A DNA stretch of 34,845 nt from Bdellovibrionia bacterium (GTDB taxonomy: Bacteria > Bdellovibrionota > Bdellovibrionia > Bdellovibrionales > JAGQZY01). Below are positions 21,320 to 30,291 of the stretch, in pieces. The stretch is taken from NCBI GenBank assembly GCA_030424665.1, contig JAUHWN010000024.1:1-34845 (forward strand), written 5' to 3'. The notes beneath the pieces are model-generated. The model did no database searches. It was not told the DNA's origin and saw nothing but the letters and a program-made list of their open reading frames with translations. The translations under genes and the position numbers were made by a program. Within the stretch, counting starts at the first letter, position 1, and the number at the start of each line of letters is the position of its first letter.

Positions 21320-22818
21320 GGGCCTGTTTAATTTGCATTATAACCTCTCTGTTTTTGCTGTCGTTTGCCTTTGGGCAAACACCGACCCCTAGTCCGATCC
21401 CCGAGAACAAAAGTCGTGACACTTCTAAGCCTCAAGCTAAAAGCCAAGAGGTAAAAACACCCTACATGTATATCCCTACCAATGAAAAATTTTGGAACAA
21501 AATGAAAGAGCTTTGGGAGGAAAAAAAATATAAGTTTGCAATTGAGCAAGCGAGTAAGAGGGTGGGTGACCTGCAGACCAATCAACAAAAAGAAGCACTT
21601 CTCGCCGTTGGAATTGGCTTACGCAATGCTGGCTATCCGGCATCGGCGGGACTCGTTCTATTAGAGACTCTCAAAAATTCTATTGGGTCGGCCATTAGCG
21701 AGCTGAGCCTAGTTCACCTCGATGAGCTTTATCGCATGGACATGGTTCATCAAGCCTTCTTAAATGACGTGATTGTTGCAACAGCTGTCGAAAGTACCCA
21801 CTGGTCCAATCAGGCATTCATCGGGAAACTTCGCTCGAGCTATGCACTCAAATTTGGATTAGTTGACTGGTATAAAAAAGAAGTAGAGAAAGTAGTCGAA
21901 GAAAGTTATTGGGCTAAGTACTATCAGTACTTAACGGCTCTGAGCTTAATAACTCGCGGTGAAGTTGAAAAAGGTTACTCATTCATAGGTCAGATGTATG
22001 AGGATGAAACCATTGTCGACCCCCTCAAGCAAAAAATCGGTTTGCAACAAGCGCGAATTTTGTTTGAGAAAAGAGAGTTCGAAAAAGCATTAGAAATCTA
22101 TCAACAATTGAAATTGCCATTGCGAGAGTGGGGGCGAAGTCTCTATGAGCAGGCGTGGGCTCTTTATTATCTTAAACGATATGACAAAGCCTTGGGAGTT
22201 TTGCAAGCGGCAAAAACCAAGTACTTTTCAGCTTCTCCGAGCTTAGAAAGTCATCTTTTGGAAATCATTATTTTCAAGGATCTCTGTCACTATAAGAGAG
22301 TTGATCTGCTGGCTAAGGATTTTAGAACTTTTTATAAGGATGCCTTTCGGGCGATTCGAAAGAGACAAGATTTAGGTGGAGTACCTACCCTGGCCAGGAT
22401 TTCATTACTAAACAACTACCTGCAAGACGAGGCGAATCTAGCTTCACAAGTGCGAAAAGAAAAGAATACCCTTAAAAAGCTGAGCAATTCGTTTACCCAG
22501 TATAAAGGATTAGTGAGCGAGCTAGGGCTTTTGGAATCTGAAATCCAAGAAGCACTAAACATCGAGGTTCAAAACAGTGCCCGTGGGGTTGCCAATGAGC
22601 TACTCGATATTGAGGAGCAAATTCTATTTCTAGAATATACGGCTAAACTTGATGCTCTGAGAATAGCCGCGATAACCAATGAAAAACCCTATGCTTCAGA
22701 AGAGAAGCCGACGACGAGTTTTGATCGCTTTTACTGGCCAGTGGATCGCGAAAAATGGCTCGACGAGCTGAAGGATTATAAAGTTCTAATAAAGAGTAAG
22801 TGTTTTGATAAAAAGTAA
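21316..22818 (+). CDS. Exported TPR-like protein, motility cluster
   Basis: The signal peptide is MRACLICIITSLFLLSFAFG (1-20), followed by a Pro/Thr linker (TPTPSPIP) and a helical TPR-like domain throughout (for example REFEKALEIYQQLKL, RYDKALGVLQAAKT, with further repeats before). The length is 500 aa. ATGA overlap with the barrel gene and an overlap of 14 nt with the next gene indicate strong translational coupling. By position it corresponds to the periplasmic TPR proteins of Glt-type systems, which link inner-membrane motor and outer membrane. No enzymatic motif is seen. Confidence 0.7.
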   Translation: MRACLICIITSLFLLSFAFGQTPTPSPIPENKSRDTSKPQAKSQEVKTPYMYIPTNEKFWNKMKELWEEKKYKFAIEQASKRVGDLQTNQQKEALLAVGIGLRNAGYPASAGLVLLETLKNSIGSAISELSLVHLDELYRMDMVHQAFLNDVIVATAVESTHWSNQAFIGKLRSSYALKFGLVDWYKKEVEKVVEESYWAKYYQYLTALSLITRGEVEKGYSFIGQMYEDETIVDPLKQKIGLQQARILFEKREFEKALEIYQQLKLPLREWGRSLYEQAWALYYLKRYDKALGVLQAAKTKYFSASPSLESHLLEIIIFKDLCHYKRVDLLAKDFRTFYKDAFRAIRKRQDLGGVPTLARISLLNNYLQDEANLASQVRKEKNTLKKLSNSFTQYKGLVSELGLLESEIQEALNIEVQNSARGVANELLDIEEQILFLEYTAKLDALRIAAITNEKPYASEEKPTTSFDRFYWPVDREKWLDELKDYKVLIKSKCFDKK

Positions 22819-25800
22819 ATGGTTTTCTCTAATACTAACTTTCCTTTTTAGCGTCTGTGTTTATGGGCAAACAGATACTATGTCTGTGGATGAGCTTGAA
22901 AGTGACCTTGAGAAGGTCGACACTAAGCTTGAGCAGACAAGGGCGAGAATTCAGGAGATAAAGGATGTTCGCTTTCTTCCGGACCTCTACTTTATGCTCG
23001 CTGAGTTTTATGTCTCAAAGAGCCGTTATCAGTACCAAATAAAGTTGAAAGAAAACGAAGGGGTTCCACTAGAGGAAGTCGACTTCACCCTCGAAAAGAA
23101 ACCCAAATTCAAGGCCATAGAGACATACCAATCAATTGTCGAACGGTTTCCAAAACTTAACTACGCTGATAAAGCTTTGTTCTATATGGCCCACGAATTT
23201 AGAGAGCTGGGTCAGTTTGATCAGATGATTTCTACTTATTCGCGCCTTACGAGAGAATATCCGAAGAGTGAGTTTTATCCCGAAAGTAAAATTATTTTGG
23301 GAGATTATGAATTTAATACTCAGAAGAATATACGCAAAGCACTCGGACATTTTAATGACCTCCTTAAAAGAAAGACGACGGCCTTTACCGCTTTAGCGAG
23401 TTATCGGGCTGGATGGTGCTATATCAATTTACGCTATTTTAAGAATGCCTTTTATGCCTTTGAAAAAGTTTTAATTGACTATGCGGAACTCGATCTATCT
23501 GAACTACCGGACCTTTATAAAAAGACAGATATCAAGCAAGATGCCCTATTAGCTATGGTGTGGCCATATAGTGAGATTACTAGAGCTGAATTCATAAAGA
23601 TGGGCAAGGGCCGTCATGAGGTCATTAAATACTTTAGGAGACTATCGCCAACACTGCAGATGTATTTGAAAGTCATGTCTAAATTGGCGCGAAGACTGGT
23701 TCTTAAAAAAAGAAATACTTTGGCGACACGAGTTTATTTTGAACTTTTGCGACTCTCTCCAGATCTTGATAGCCGAGTTACCTTCGTACCTGAAGTTTAT
23801 AAGACCTTTCGCAATTCGCAAAGGGATTGGCCATTTTATGGGTTTGTTCGTGAAATAGCAAAAACGGCGATTCGAGCGCGATACTCGCGGGTCTATACTG
23901 ATCAGGAAAAGAAGAAGATCGACAATGATTATGAGATATTCGCTCGTGATATTGCTACGCGCTTACAGAAGCAGGCAAGAGAAACGGGTAAAGAGTTTGA
24001 TTATCTCATGGCAATTGCCGCCTATAAGTCATACCTCAATGCTTTTGATGGTTCTAAGTATTCGGCGAAAGTGAGATTGAACCTTGCTGAGAGCTTTTTT
24101 AATATAAAGGATTATATAAATGCGGGTAAGGAATATGGTGATCTTGCCAGACGAGTCAATAGTAGCAAGATGAAGAAGAGTTTACTTAAGTCTTCTATAG
24201 AGTCCTATTCTCTTGCTTTAAAGGCGACACTCGATCTCAGTCGCCTTGAAATTACGGAGGCCCGAGAAGGACTTAGAGAATCAGGGATTAGTTTTCTTAA
24301 GCGATTCAAGAAAGACAATTCAACGCCGAGTATAATCCTCAACCTGGGGCAGACCTATTATGATGAAAGGTCTTTTGATAAAGCCCAAAAAACATTTAGG
24401 GCATTCATTCGCCTTTTCCCAAATAATTCTTCATTGTCTCTTGTTGTAAATCTATTGATCGATACCTATCGTCAGCAAGAAGACATTGATGGTCTCATTA
24501 AACAGGTGAAAGGCCTCATTAAAAACAAATCGATTCGAATCGCTAGCGTCAGAAATACCTTACAACAAATTCTTCAACAAGCCGAGATTCGCAAGGTTCA
24601 GGACGATAATGATGATCCCACCGAATACGGTAAAAACCTTCTGAAGCTGGCACAAAAATATAAGGGAAGTGAAGTCGGGGATAAAGCTCTCTTTGAAGCC
24701 TTTCAAACATTTAAGGCAAAAAAAGATCAAAGAGCTTTTGCTGTGGGAGAGAAGCTCCTAGCAAATCACTCTAAATCAAAGTATGCCAAAGAGGTAGTAA
24801 CGCAGCTGGGTCAGTTGTCTCTGCTCAATGCTGACTTGCGCAGAGCTTCGCTCTATTTTGAAGTCTTCTACAATAAATACCCCAACGACAGACAAGCAAA
24901 AGAACTTTTGCTAACAGCCGCTCAGTTTAGAAAATCCTTAGGTGACTATCGTTTCGCAGCCACAAATTTTAAACGCCTGGGGCGGAATAATGAAGTAGCT
25001 GAGTCCCATTATCTTGCACAAGATTGGTCGAGTCTCTTGCGGAGTGCCACTAATGTAGGTGGTCTCAAGAGTGTCTACTGGCGTGGTCTTGCCGCCTATC
25101 GCTTGCAAAAGACCAGGGAGGCCCTGCCACTTCTCAAGAAGGTTAGTCAAAGTAGTTCGAAATCAGTTGAAGAAAAAACCATGATTGCCCATTCACTCTA
25201 CATAGTTTCACTTGGTACCCTTCGCGAATTTGATGCGGTTCAAATCAGAAGGGGAAATGAGGCTGCAGCTGTAAATAGAAAGGCGCAACTTCTACAAGAA
25301 CTGACCCAAACTTTTCAAAAGGTGATCGGTCTTGGCGACGGAACATGGACCGTTGCTTCTTTTTATAGCTTGGGACAAACTTACCTTAATTTCGCAGAGT
25401 TCATTGCTAATTCTCCCATTCCCAAAGGATTTCCGAAGAAACAAGTGGCCCTTTACAAGAGAGAGTTAAAAAAGCAATCGAGCCAGTATGCCGAAGCGGC
25501 GGCTGGATACTTTACCCAGTGTATCGAGGTGAGCAGAAAGTATAATATTTTTACGGCCTTTACCAAGGGTTGTCTTTCGGGTGGAAAGAAGAAAGTAACC
25601 GAGATAGAAGCCCTTGGATCTCCGGCGAAGGCTGGTGACCTAGCCATCGCTGAAGCCTCTCGCTTGCGCCGATCTTTACTGGATAAGCCAAGGGATATCG
25701 GAACCCTAATCGAGCTGAGTCGAGTACACGTTGAAGCTAAGGACTATCAAATGGGTCTTGCCATCCTTGATCGAGCTCTAGAAATAGCACCAGATGATGC

Positions 25801-26038
25801 AAAATTGATGGCCCTAAAGGGGGTCATTTATCTTTATTTAAATAAATTTTCAGATTCGCATCATTTTTTTCAAGCTTCATTGAAGAAGTCGTCAAAAAGT
25901 TCTACAGCACTTTGGGGAATGGCTGCCCTGTACCAGCAGTTTGGCCAATTGAAGAAGGCGAAACAGTATGTTTCAAAAGCGAAAAAGGTTTCGAAAAAAT
26001 TAGAAATTTCACATCCTTATATTAATTCTCTCAAATAG
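22805..26038 (+). CDS. Large exported TPR protein (GltE/AglT-like)
   Basis: The start is the TTG at 22805: no ATG is in frame nearby, and the TTG gives MIKSKWFSLILTFLFSVCVYG, a convincing signal peptide. The gene overlaps its predecessor by 14 nt. The body (1,077 aa) is mostly tetratricopeptide helices such as AIETYQSIVERFPKLNYADK, ALGHFNDLLKRK, AFYAFEKVLIDYAEL, KAQKTFRAFIRLFPNN and GLAILDRALEIAPDDAK. Two coiled-coil stretches lie near the N-terminus. Large TPR proteins of this kind are hallmarks of Glt/Agl gliding clusters, where they scaffold the periplasmic part. No catalytic site is visible. The next gene is 123 bp away, behind a separate FliA-like promoter. Confidence 0.8.
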   Translation: MIKSKWFSLILTFLFSVCVYGQTDTMSVDELESDLEKVDTKLEQTRARIQEIKDVRFLPDLYFMLAEFYVSKSRYQYQIKLKENEGVPLEEVDFTLEKKPKFKAIETYQSIVERFPKLNYADKALFYMAHEFRELGQFDQMISTYSRLTREYPKSEFYPESKIILGDYEFNTQKNIRKALGHFNDLLKRKTTAFTALASYRAGWCYINLRYFKNAFYAFEKVLIDYAELDLSELPDLYKKTDIKQDALLAMVWPYSEITRAEFIKMGKGRHEVIKYFRRLSPTLQMYLKVMSKLARRLVLKKRNTLATRVYFELLRLSPDLDSRVTFVPEVYKTFRNSQRDWPFYGFVREIAKTAIRARYSRVYTDQEKKKIDNDYEIFARDIATRLQKQARETGKEFDYLMAIAAYKSYLNAFDGSKYSAKVRLNLAESFFNIKDYINAGKEYGDLARRVNSSKMKKSLLKSSIESYSLALKATLDLSRLEITEAREGLRESGISFLKRFKKDNSTPSIILNLGQTYYDERSFDKAQKTFRAFIRLFPNNSSLSLVVNLLIDTYRQQEDIDGLIKQVKGLIKNKSIRIASVRNTLQQILQQAEIRKVQDDNDDPTEYGKNLLKLAQKYKGSEVGDKALFEAFQTFKAKKDQRAFAVGEKLLANHSKSKYAKEVVTQLGQLSLLNADLRRASLYFEVFYNKYPNDRQAKELLLTAAQFRKSLGDYRFAATNFKRLGRNNEVAESHYLAQDWSSLLRSATNVGGLKSVYWRGLAAYRLQKTREALPLLKKVSQSSSKSVEEKTMIAHSLYIVSLGTLREFDAVQIRRGNEAAAVNRKAQLLQELTQTFQKVIGLGDGTWTVASFYSLGQTYLNFAEFIANSPIPKGFPKKQVALYKRELKKQSSQYAEAAAGYFTQCIEVSRKYNIFTAFTKGCLSGGKKKVTEIEALGSPAKAGDLAIAEASRLRRSLLDKPRDIGTLIELSRVHVEAKDYQMGLAILDRALEIAPDDAKLMALKGVIYLYLNKFSDSHHFFQASLKKSSKSSTALWGMAALYQQFGQLKKAKQYVSKAKKVSKKLEISHPYINSLK

Positions 26039-26060
26039 ATTCGGTGTTGCCCTGCTTGAC

Positions 26061-26080
26061 TGTCGATAATTATTTCGACA
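26061..26080 (+). terminator. Short hairpin between TPR gene and FHA/TonB-like gene
   Basis: TGTCGA (26061-26066) pairs with TCGACA (26075-26080) around an 8-nt A/T loop, 22 bp after the stop. It lacks a T-run. An A-rich stretch (26092-26100) follows. It could mark the end of the first transcript. Confidence 0.35.
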
Positions 26081-26114
26081 CTCCCAAACGACAAAAAAAA
26101 GTGACTACTCCCCC

Positions 26115-26141
26115 TACAGTTTCAGGACTTTAGTCCGATAG
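26115..26141 (+). promoter_or_regulatory. FliA (sigma-28)-like promoter before the motor operon
   Basis: TACAGTTT (26115-26122), exactly 11 bp, then TCCGATAG (26134-26141). The sigma-28 consensus is TAAAGTTT-N11-GCCGATAA, so the match is 7/8 and 6/8 with correct spacing. Transcription would start near 26148, leaving a short leader with SD AGGGG before the TTG at 26162. Two small inverted repeats flank it: GGACT-TT-AGTCC (26125-26136) and TAGGA-ATA-TCCTA (26139-26151). Confidence 0.6.
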
Positions 26142-26161
26142 GAATATCCTAGGGGTGGACA

Positions 26162-28099
26162 TTGAAAACTTTGGTTGAGGGGTTTGCTTTGCGCGTACTC
26201 ATGTACCACGAAAGCTACCTGATTTTTGACAAATTAATCGATAAGACGCATGTGCGAGTTGGACACGAAGCACATTGCGATATCTATATCCCAAAAAGAT
26301 CGGACCTTGAGGATGCGAACTATGATTTCGTTTTCCGGGACAATCAATGGTTCGTTGAATTTGTGAAAAACCACCAGAAACAATCAGAAAAATTCGTAAA
26401 TTTCGATATCACTTACGGAGATATTGAAATCCAAGTACGAATTCCTGACAAATTGGTTAATACAGATGTTACACCCACCAATGATTTAGAGATCCATAGC
26501 AATGATACTATGGTTGGATTAGAGCAGCCCCATGTAGAGGGTCTTGGCGTTCCTAAGCCATCCTCTCCGGAGCCGGCACGATCTCGGCCGAGCATGTATT
26601 CAGATTACGATTCAAATACGTCTCGAATGAGACTTAAGGATTTTGCCTCGAAGACAATTAATTGTTCGGGACTTTCAGTTCTTGATTTGGACAGCATCAA
26701 GAAGTTGAACTCTCCTCACGGTAAAGTTGTCGAGGCCACAGTTCTTTGGAAAGATACACTTATTAGCAACCAACTCTTTTATCCTGGAGATACCGTAACA
26801 CTTCGACCGAGTAAGGACGGTGGTTACGGAGTTGATGTTGATGTACTTCCTAAGAAAATTAATATTGCTTACTTTGATGGAGAATCTCTCCAGTGTAAGA
26901 TTCCTGCGACCTGGAAGTCTTTTGTAGAGAAGGATTCGGTGGATGTATCGATGGACGACCTTCTTCTGACTAAAAAGGCGCGGAAGGACGGTCCTAACGC
27001 TGCTTTCTTACTGAGATCTGATGAAATTCTAAGAATTGGCCTCGAGGGTGACCTAATGGTACATCTTCGATGGGTTCCAGCACCTCCTAAACTATTTAAA
27101 GGAAGGATGGCGGGGCAGGATATTCGATTCCAAGAAATTTCACTTTCGTCTTTAATGTTTCACTGTTTTCTTGTTCTTGTTGCCCTATTGGCAGCGCCAA
27201 CGGCAGAAGAGAAAAAGAAAGACGAACCAGTTCGATATGCAACCATAAAAATCGAAGAAGTAAAGCCGAAGCCAACCCCAGAACCAACTCCTGCGCCGAC
27301 ACCAGTTGCTAAGAAAGAGCCACCTAAACCTAAACCGGTGGCAAAAAAGAAACCGAAGAAGCCTAAGAAGAAAATTGCTAAGAAAAAGCCGATTAAGAAG
27401 CTTAAATACAACAAGAAGTTGAAAAAAGTCGCAAAAGCTAAACCCAATAAAAAAGTTAAAGCACCGCGTCCTGCAATGGACAACGTGGGTGTCTTAGCTG
27501 CGCTTGGGGCCATTTCGAAGAGTAGCAGAAGTTTGGCAATGAACAAGCCCATAGCTGTTAACATTAATAAAAATGCCGGTGGGGCCAAGGGAAATCTGAC
27601 AACGAAATCTGTAATCGGAGCCCTAAAGTCTAAATCAGGAAAATTAGTTGCAGGCGGAATGCAGTCCGTTGGAAAACCCGGAAAAGGCTTTGGTTCTGGA
27701 ACTGGATACGGTGTTCAAGGAATCAAAGGTACGGCTGGTCAACGGGGAGTAACTGGTACTGTTGTTGGGGTTCCTGAGTTAATGGAACTTAACGAAAGAG
27801 AAGAAGGTCTTTCTCGAAAAATCGTAATGGATATCGTTAAAAAGCACTTAAGTAAGATACAGCGGTGCTATGAATTGTCGCTTATGAAACAGCCCAACTT
27901 AGCTGGAAGAGTTGAATACGAGTGGCTGATAACCGCCTCTGGTAAAGTTCAAAGCGTAAAAGTAAAAAAATCAAATGTTGGTAAGGGAGATGCTCTTAAT
28001 GGATGTGTCTTCTCAGTATTTAAGAAAATGAAGTTTCCTAAAGCTAAAAATGGAGAATCCACATTGCCTTCAATTGGATTCCCATTTGGACGTCTCTAG
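26162..28099 (+). CDS. FHA-like / TonB-like AgmX-PglI C-terminal protein (GltG/GltJ-like)
   Basis: Starts at TTG 26162, 4 nt after AGGGGTGG. The N-terminal part (about 10-110) looks like an FHA-type fold (THVRVGHEAHCDIYIP, then DNQWFVEF). A second strand-rich region follows to about residue 320. A single membrane helix (about 324-345) leads into a linker of Pro/Lys repeats (KPTPEP, KKKPKKPKKK) typical of TonB-like proteins. The C-terminal 100 residues match the AgmX/PglI domain (IVKKHLSKIQRCYELSL, GRVEYEWLITASGKVQSV, FPFGRL). This is the GltG/GltJ type that carries motor energy across the periplasm in Myxococcus gliding. It is followed by TolQ- and TolR-like genes. The FHA part may bind a phosphothreonine partner in the cytoplasm. 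Confidence 0.82.
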   Translation: MKTLVEGFALRVLMYHESYLIFDKLIDKTHVRVGHEAHCDIYIPKRSDLEDANYDFVFRDNQWFVEFVKNHQKQSEKFVNFDITYGDIEIQVRIPDKLVNTDVTPTNDLEIHSNDTMVGLEQPHVEGLGVPKPSSPEPARSRPSMYSDYDSNTSRMRLKDFASKTINCSGLSVLDLDSIKKLNSPHGKVVEATVLWKDTLISNQLFYPGDTVTLRPSKDGGYGVDVDVLPKKINIAYFDGESLQCKIPATWKSFVEKDSVDVSMDDLLLTKKARKDGPNAAFLLRSDEILRIGLEGDLMVHLRWVPAPPKLFKGRMAGQDIRFQEISLSSLMFHCFLVLVALLAAPTAEEKKKDEPVRYATIKIEEVKPKPTPEPTPAPTPVAKKEPPKPKPVAKKKPKKPKKKIAKKKPIKKLKYNKKLKKVAKAKPNKKVKAPRPAMDNVGVLAALGAISKSSRSLAMNKPIAVNINKNAGGAKGNLTTKSVIGALKSKSGKLVAGGMQSVGKPGKGFGSGTGYGVQGIKGTAGQRGVTGTVVGVPELMELNEREEGLSRKIVMDIVKKHLSKIQRCYELSLMKQPNLAGRVEYEWLITASGKVQSVKVKKSNVGKGDALNGCVFSVFKKMKFPKAKNGESTLPSIGFPFGRL

Positions 28100-28133
28100 G
28101 ATGAATTTATAGGTTTAAACAAAGGGTGACAAG

Positions 28134-28793
28134 ATGATTGAAATGTTAGGAGAAAAGTTTGCAGAAGGTGGGATGTGGATGTGGCCACTAGTGGCGTGTT
28201 CATTTCTTGGCTTGGCAATCGCCATTGAGCGGTTTTTCGTTTTGGCAGCTGCGACTCGAGTGAGTAAAGGGCAGCTAATGACGAGTCTCAATGGATTTAT
28301 CGTAAAAGGACAGATTTCGCAGGCATTGTCCCTCGTTTCTAACGTCAAGACTCCAATGACTAATATTATTCACTCAGGACTAAACGCCGTCGTAAACGGT
28401 GGTGATGCTAGTGATGTGCAGACTTCGATGGATGCTGTCGCACTTAGAGAAATTCCAAGTCTCGAGAAGAGAATTGGATTTCTTTCGACGCTAGCAAATA
28501 TTGCTACACTTCTGGGGCTTCTCGGTACGGTCGCTGGTCTCATCGGAGCTTTCGACGGTATTGCCACCGTTTCTGCTTCTGAAAAGAGTGCCTATTTAAC
28601 ATCACAAATCGCTATTGCTATGAACACAACCGCTGGTGGGTTAATCGTCGCGATTCCTTTGTTGGGTGCCTATGGTTACCTCAGTGCTAAGGCTCAGGCC
28701 ATTAGTGATGACGTATCAGAGGTGTCTGTTGCGACTTTAAACTTTATTATTGCTAATCAACACAAGATTAAAGGGATGAAGAAAGTTGGCTAG
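28134..28793 (+). CDS. TolQ/ExbB/MotA-type proton channel subunit (AglR-like)
   Basis: 219 aa with three membrane helices: about 13-38 (GGMWMWPLVACSFLGLAIAIERFF), about 112-140 (GFLSTLANIATLLGLLGTVAGLIGAF) and about 155-185 (SQIAIAMNTTAGGLIVAIPLLGAYGYL). The GLLGTV-x-G-x-I and TTAGGLIVAIPLL segments are standard for the family and line the proton channel. It should form the pentameric stator that converts proton flow into torque or pull on the TonB-like protein upstream. AAAGGGTG lies before the ATG. Its last 8 nt overlap the next gene (TTG start). Confidence 0.93.
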   Translation: MIEMLGEKFAEGGMWMWPLVACSFLGLAIAIERFFVLAAATRVSKGQLMTSLNGFIVKGQISQALSLVSNVKTPMTNIIHSGLNAVVNGGDASDVQTSMDAVALREIPSLEKRIGFLSTLANIATLLGLLGTVAGLIGAFDGIATVSASEKSAYLTSQIAIAMNTTAGGLIVAIPLLGAYGYLSAKAQAISDDVSEVSVATLNFIIANQHKIKGMKKVG

Positions 28794-29223
28794 AAAGAAC
28801 GCGACTGAGGATCTTGACCTCACACCATTCATAGGTTTATTTGCGATGCTAGTGATCTTGCTTATTGTCACCGCGGCATGGAATCACTTGGAATCTTTTA
28901 AGACCAAAACGGATAGTGTTACGGCTGCAGAATCAACTCCTCCCGAAGACGAGAAAAAGAAGCAGATTAAACTGTCGGTTCTTATTCAGCCAAAAGAAAT
29001 CAACTTGAAGCTCGATGAAGATGGCCAGATTTACCCATTCATCGTTAAAGATTTTGATAGAGAAGAAATTAAAGAGCGGTTATCTCTTTGGAAGCAGCGT
29101 TATCCAAAGAAAAAGGATGTCGTTTTAATCACAGATAACAGTGTGGACTACGGTCAGATGATCGAAATGATGGACCTTCTCGTTGCGGGTGGGTTTCCGG
29201 ATGTAGGAGTGAGTACACAATAA
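28786..29223 (+). CDS. TolR/ExbD-type stator subunit with missing membrane Asp (AglQ-like)
   Basis: Starts at TTG 28786, overlapping the TolQ-like gene by 8 nt. One membrane helix, DLTPFIGLFAMLVILLIVTA (11-30), matches TolR/ExbD. A glycine (G17) stands where the conserved proton-binding aspartate (P-x-x-D) is found in TolR, ExbD and AglQ. The remaining 110 residues form the periplasmic peptidoglycan-binding-like domain (KKDVVLITDNSVDYGQMIEMMDL, DVGVSTQ). The next gene is a second TolR-like protein with the Asp. The two may form a mixed dimer in which only one chain carries protons. Confidence 0.9.
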   Translation: MARKNATEDLDLTPFIGLFAMLVILLIVTAAWNHLESFKTKTDSVTAAESTPPEDEKKKQIKLSVLIQPKEINLKLDEDGQIYPFIVKDFDREEIKERLSLWKQRYPKKKDVVLITDNSVDYGQMIEMMDLLVAGGFPDVGVSTQ

Positions 29224-29819
29224 TGGCTATTAACTTTAGACCTATAAAAAGTAAAATAGAAGCTCCAGGCAATCATATTAAACCAAAGTATGATTTAGAG
29301 GGACTTCGTGCCAGAAGGGAAGCACAAAAGGCTGCCAAGAGTACTCCTCCTTTACCTTTGACATCAATGATCGATATGCTTTCGATGTTAGTCATTTTCT
29401 TAATTATGAATTTTTCTGAACAAGGGGACGTGTTCTTTAATCAAAAGGACGAAGTCAAATTGCCACGGGCTGAAAACGCGGTCCCTCTCGAGGGCCTGCC
29501 TTTGATTTCGGTACTCGAGGACCGCGTATTATTAGAAATGCCTGATACGGTTATAGGTAAAAAAGTTTCTATCGAAGACAACGACCTAGAAACTCTATTG
29601 AGAGTCAGAAGAGTGCTCCGCTATGTTAAGCAAAAGCATGACGCTGAAAATCCAGGTAAAGAATTTAGAGGTGCTGTCAATATCCAGGCGGATACGGGTG
29701 TTGAGAGTAAGAAGATAAAAATGGTAATGAATGCGCTCATTACTGAACAATGGTTAGAGATTAACTTTGCTGTAAGAAAGTTTTCAGGGAAGTCACAGAA
29801 AACGGCAATGAGAAATTAG
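29223..29819 (+). CDS. TolR/ExbD-type stator subunit with intact Asp (AglS-like)
   Basis: 198 aa; its ATG shares a base with the previous stop (TAATG). It has a cytoplasmic basic N-terminus of about 43 residues (RARREAQKAAK), then the membrane helix LTSMIDMLSMLVIFLIM with D51 at the proton-binding position. The periplasmic domain includes GAVNIQADTGVESKKIKMVMNALI, as in ExbD/TolR. It sits in the same operon as the TolQ-like gene. The stop is directly followed by the ATG of the next gene. Confidence 0.92.
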   Translation: MAINFRPIKSKIEAPGNHIKPKYDLEGLRARREAQKAAKSTPPLPLTSMIDMLSMLVIFLIMNFSEQGDVFFNQKDEVKLPRAENAVPLEGLPLISVLEDRVLLEMPDTVIGKKVSIEDNDLETLLRVRRVLRYVKQKHDAENPGKEFRGAVNIQADTGVESKKIKMVMNALITEQWLEINFAVRKFSGKSQKTAMRN

Positions 29820-30272
29820 ATGAAACTAAAGATACTATTAATTTGCTTATTATTTCCAATTTGTGCTCTAGGTGAAGAGGATGTTCTACCTATTGCACCG
29901 GAGTCAATGGGCGAATTTGAAGGTAAAGAAATTAAAGTGTTTGCGCCCAATCCTCGCTTAGTTGTGTCCACCCAGACTCAATCAAAGAAGGCTCTGTCCA
30001 AGTCTCCTTTAATTAAGCGAAGGGTTGGGAAGCAATCACAATTAAAAAAGAATTCAAAGAGAGGGCTAGTCAAACAGTCTAACTCTAGGAATATAAGGGG
30101 TAAGGTAGTAAAGCGAAGACAGCCTAGTTCAACAGGAGCTAGGAGTCTTCAAAGAGCAGACCGTAAACGGAAAGTAAAAGGAAAAGTCTCAAAAAGTAGG
30201 AAGCGGCCTTCAGGTCGAGTACCAGCTTCAGTGGCGGAAAAGCGGGTATTGCGATCTAAAAACCGTATGTAA
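29820..30272 (+). CDS. Exported, highly basic disordered protein
   Basis: The signal peptide is MKLKILLICLLFPICALG (1-18). Residues about 55-150 are dominated by Lys, Arg, Ser, Asn and Gln (KRRVGKQSQLKKNSKRG, DRKRKVKGKVSKSRKRP) and look unstructured. There is no known domain. Being exported, basic and inside the motor operon, it could bind acidic polymers (peptidoglycan, LPS or other polyanions) or bridge components. It starts right at the stop of the AglS-like gene and ends 19 bp before the VWA gene. Function unknown. Confidence 0.6.
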   Translation: MKLKILLICLLFPICALGEEDVLPIAPESMGEFEGKEIKVFAPNPRLVVSTQTQSKKALSKSPLIKRRVGKQSQLKKNSKRGLVKQSNSRNIRGKVVKRRQPSSTGARSLQRADRKRKVKGKVSKSRKRPSGRVPASVAEKRVLRSKNRM

Positions 30273-30291
30273 GTTGTCCGGGGGAGGACAT

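Noticed and set aside
27160-27588. 142-codon minus-strand ORF with hydrophobic stretches
   Set aside because: Antisense of the Lys/Pro-rich linker of the TonB-like protein, whose codons read as Phe/Leu/Gly on the other strand.
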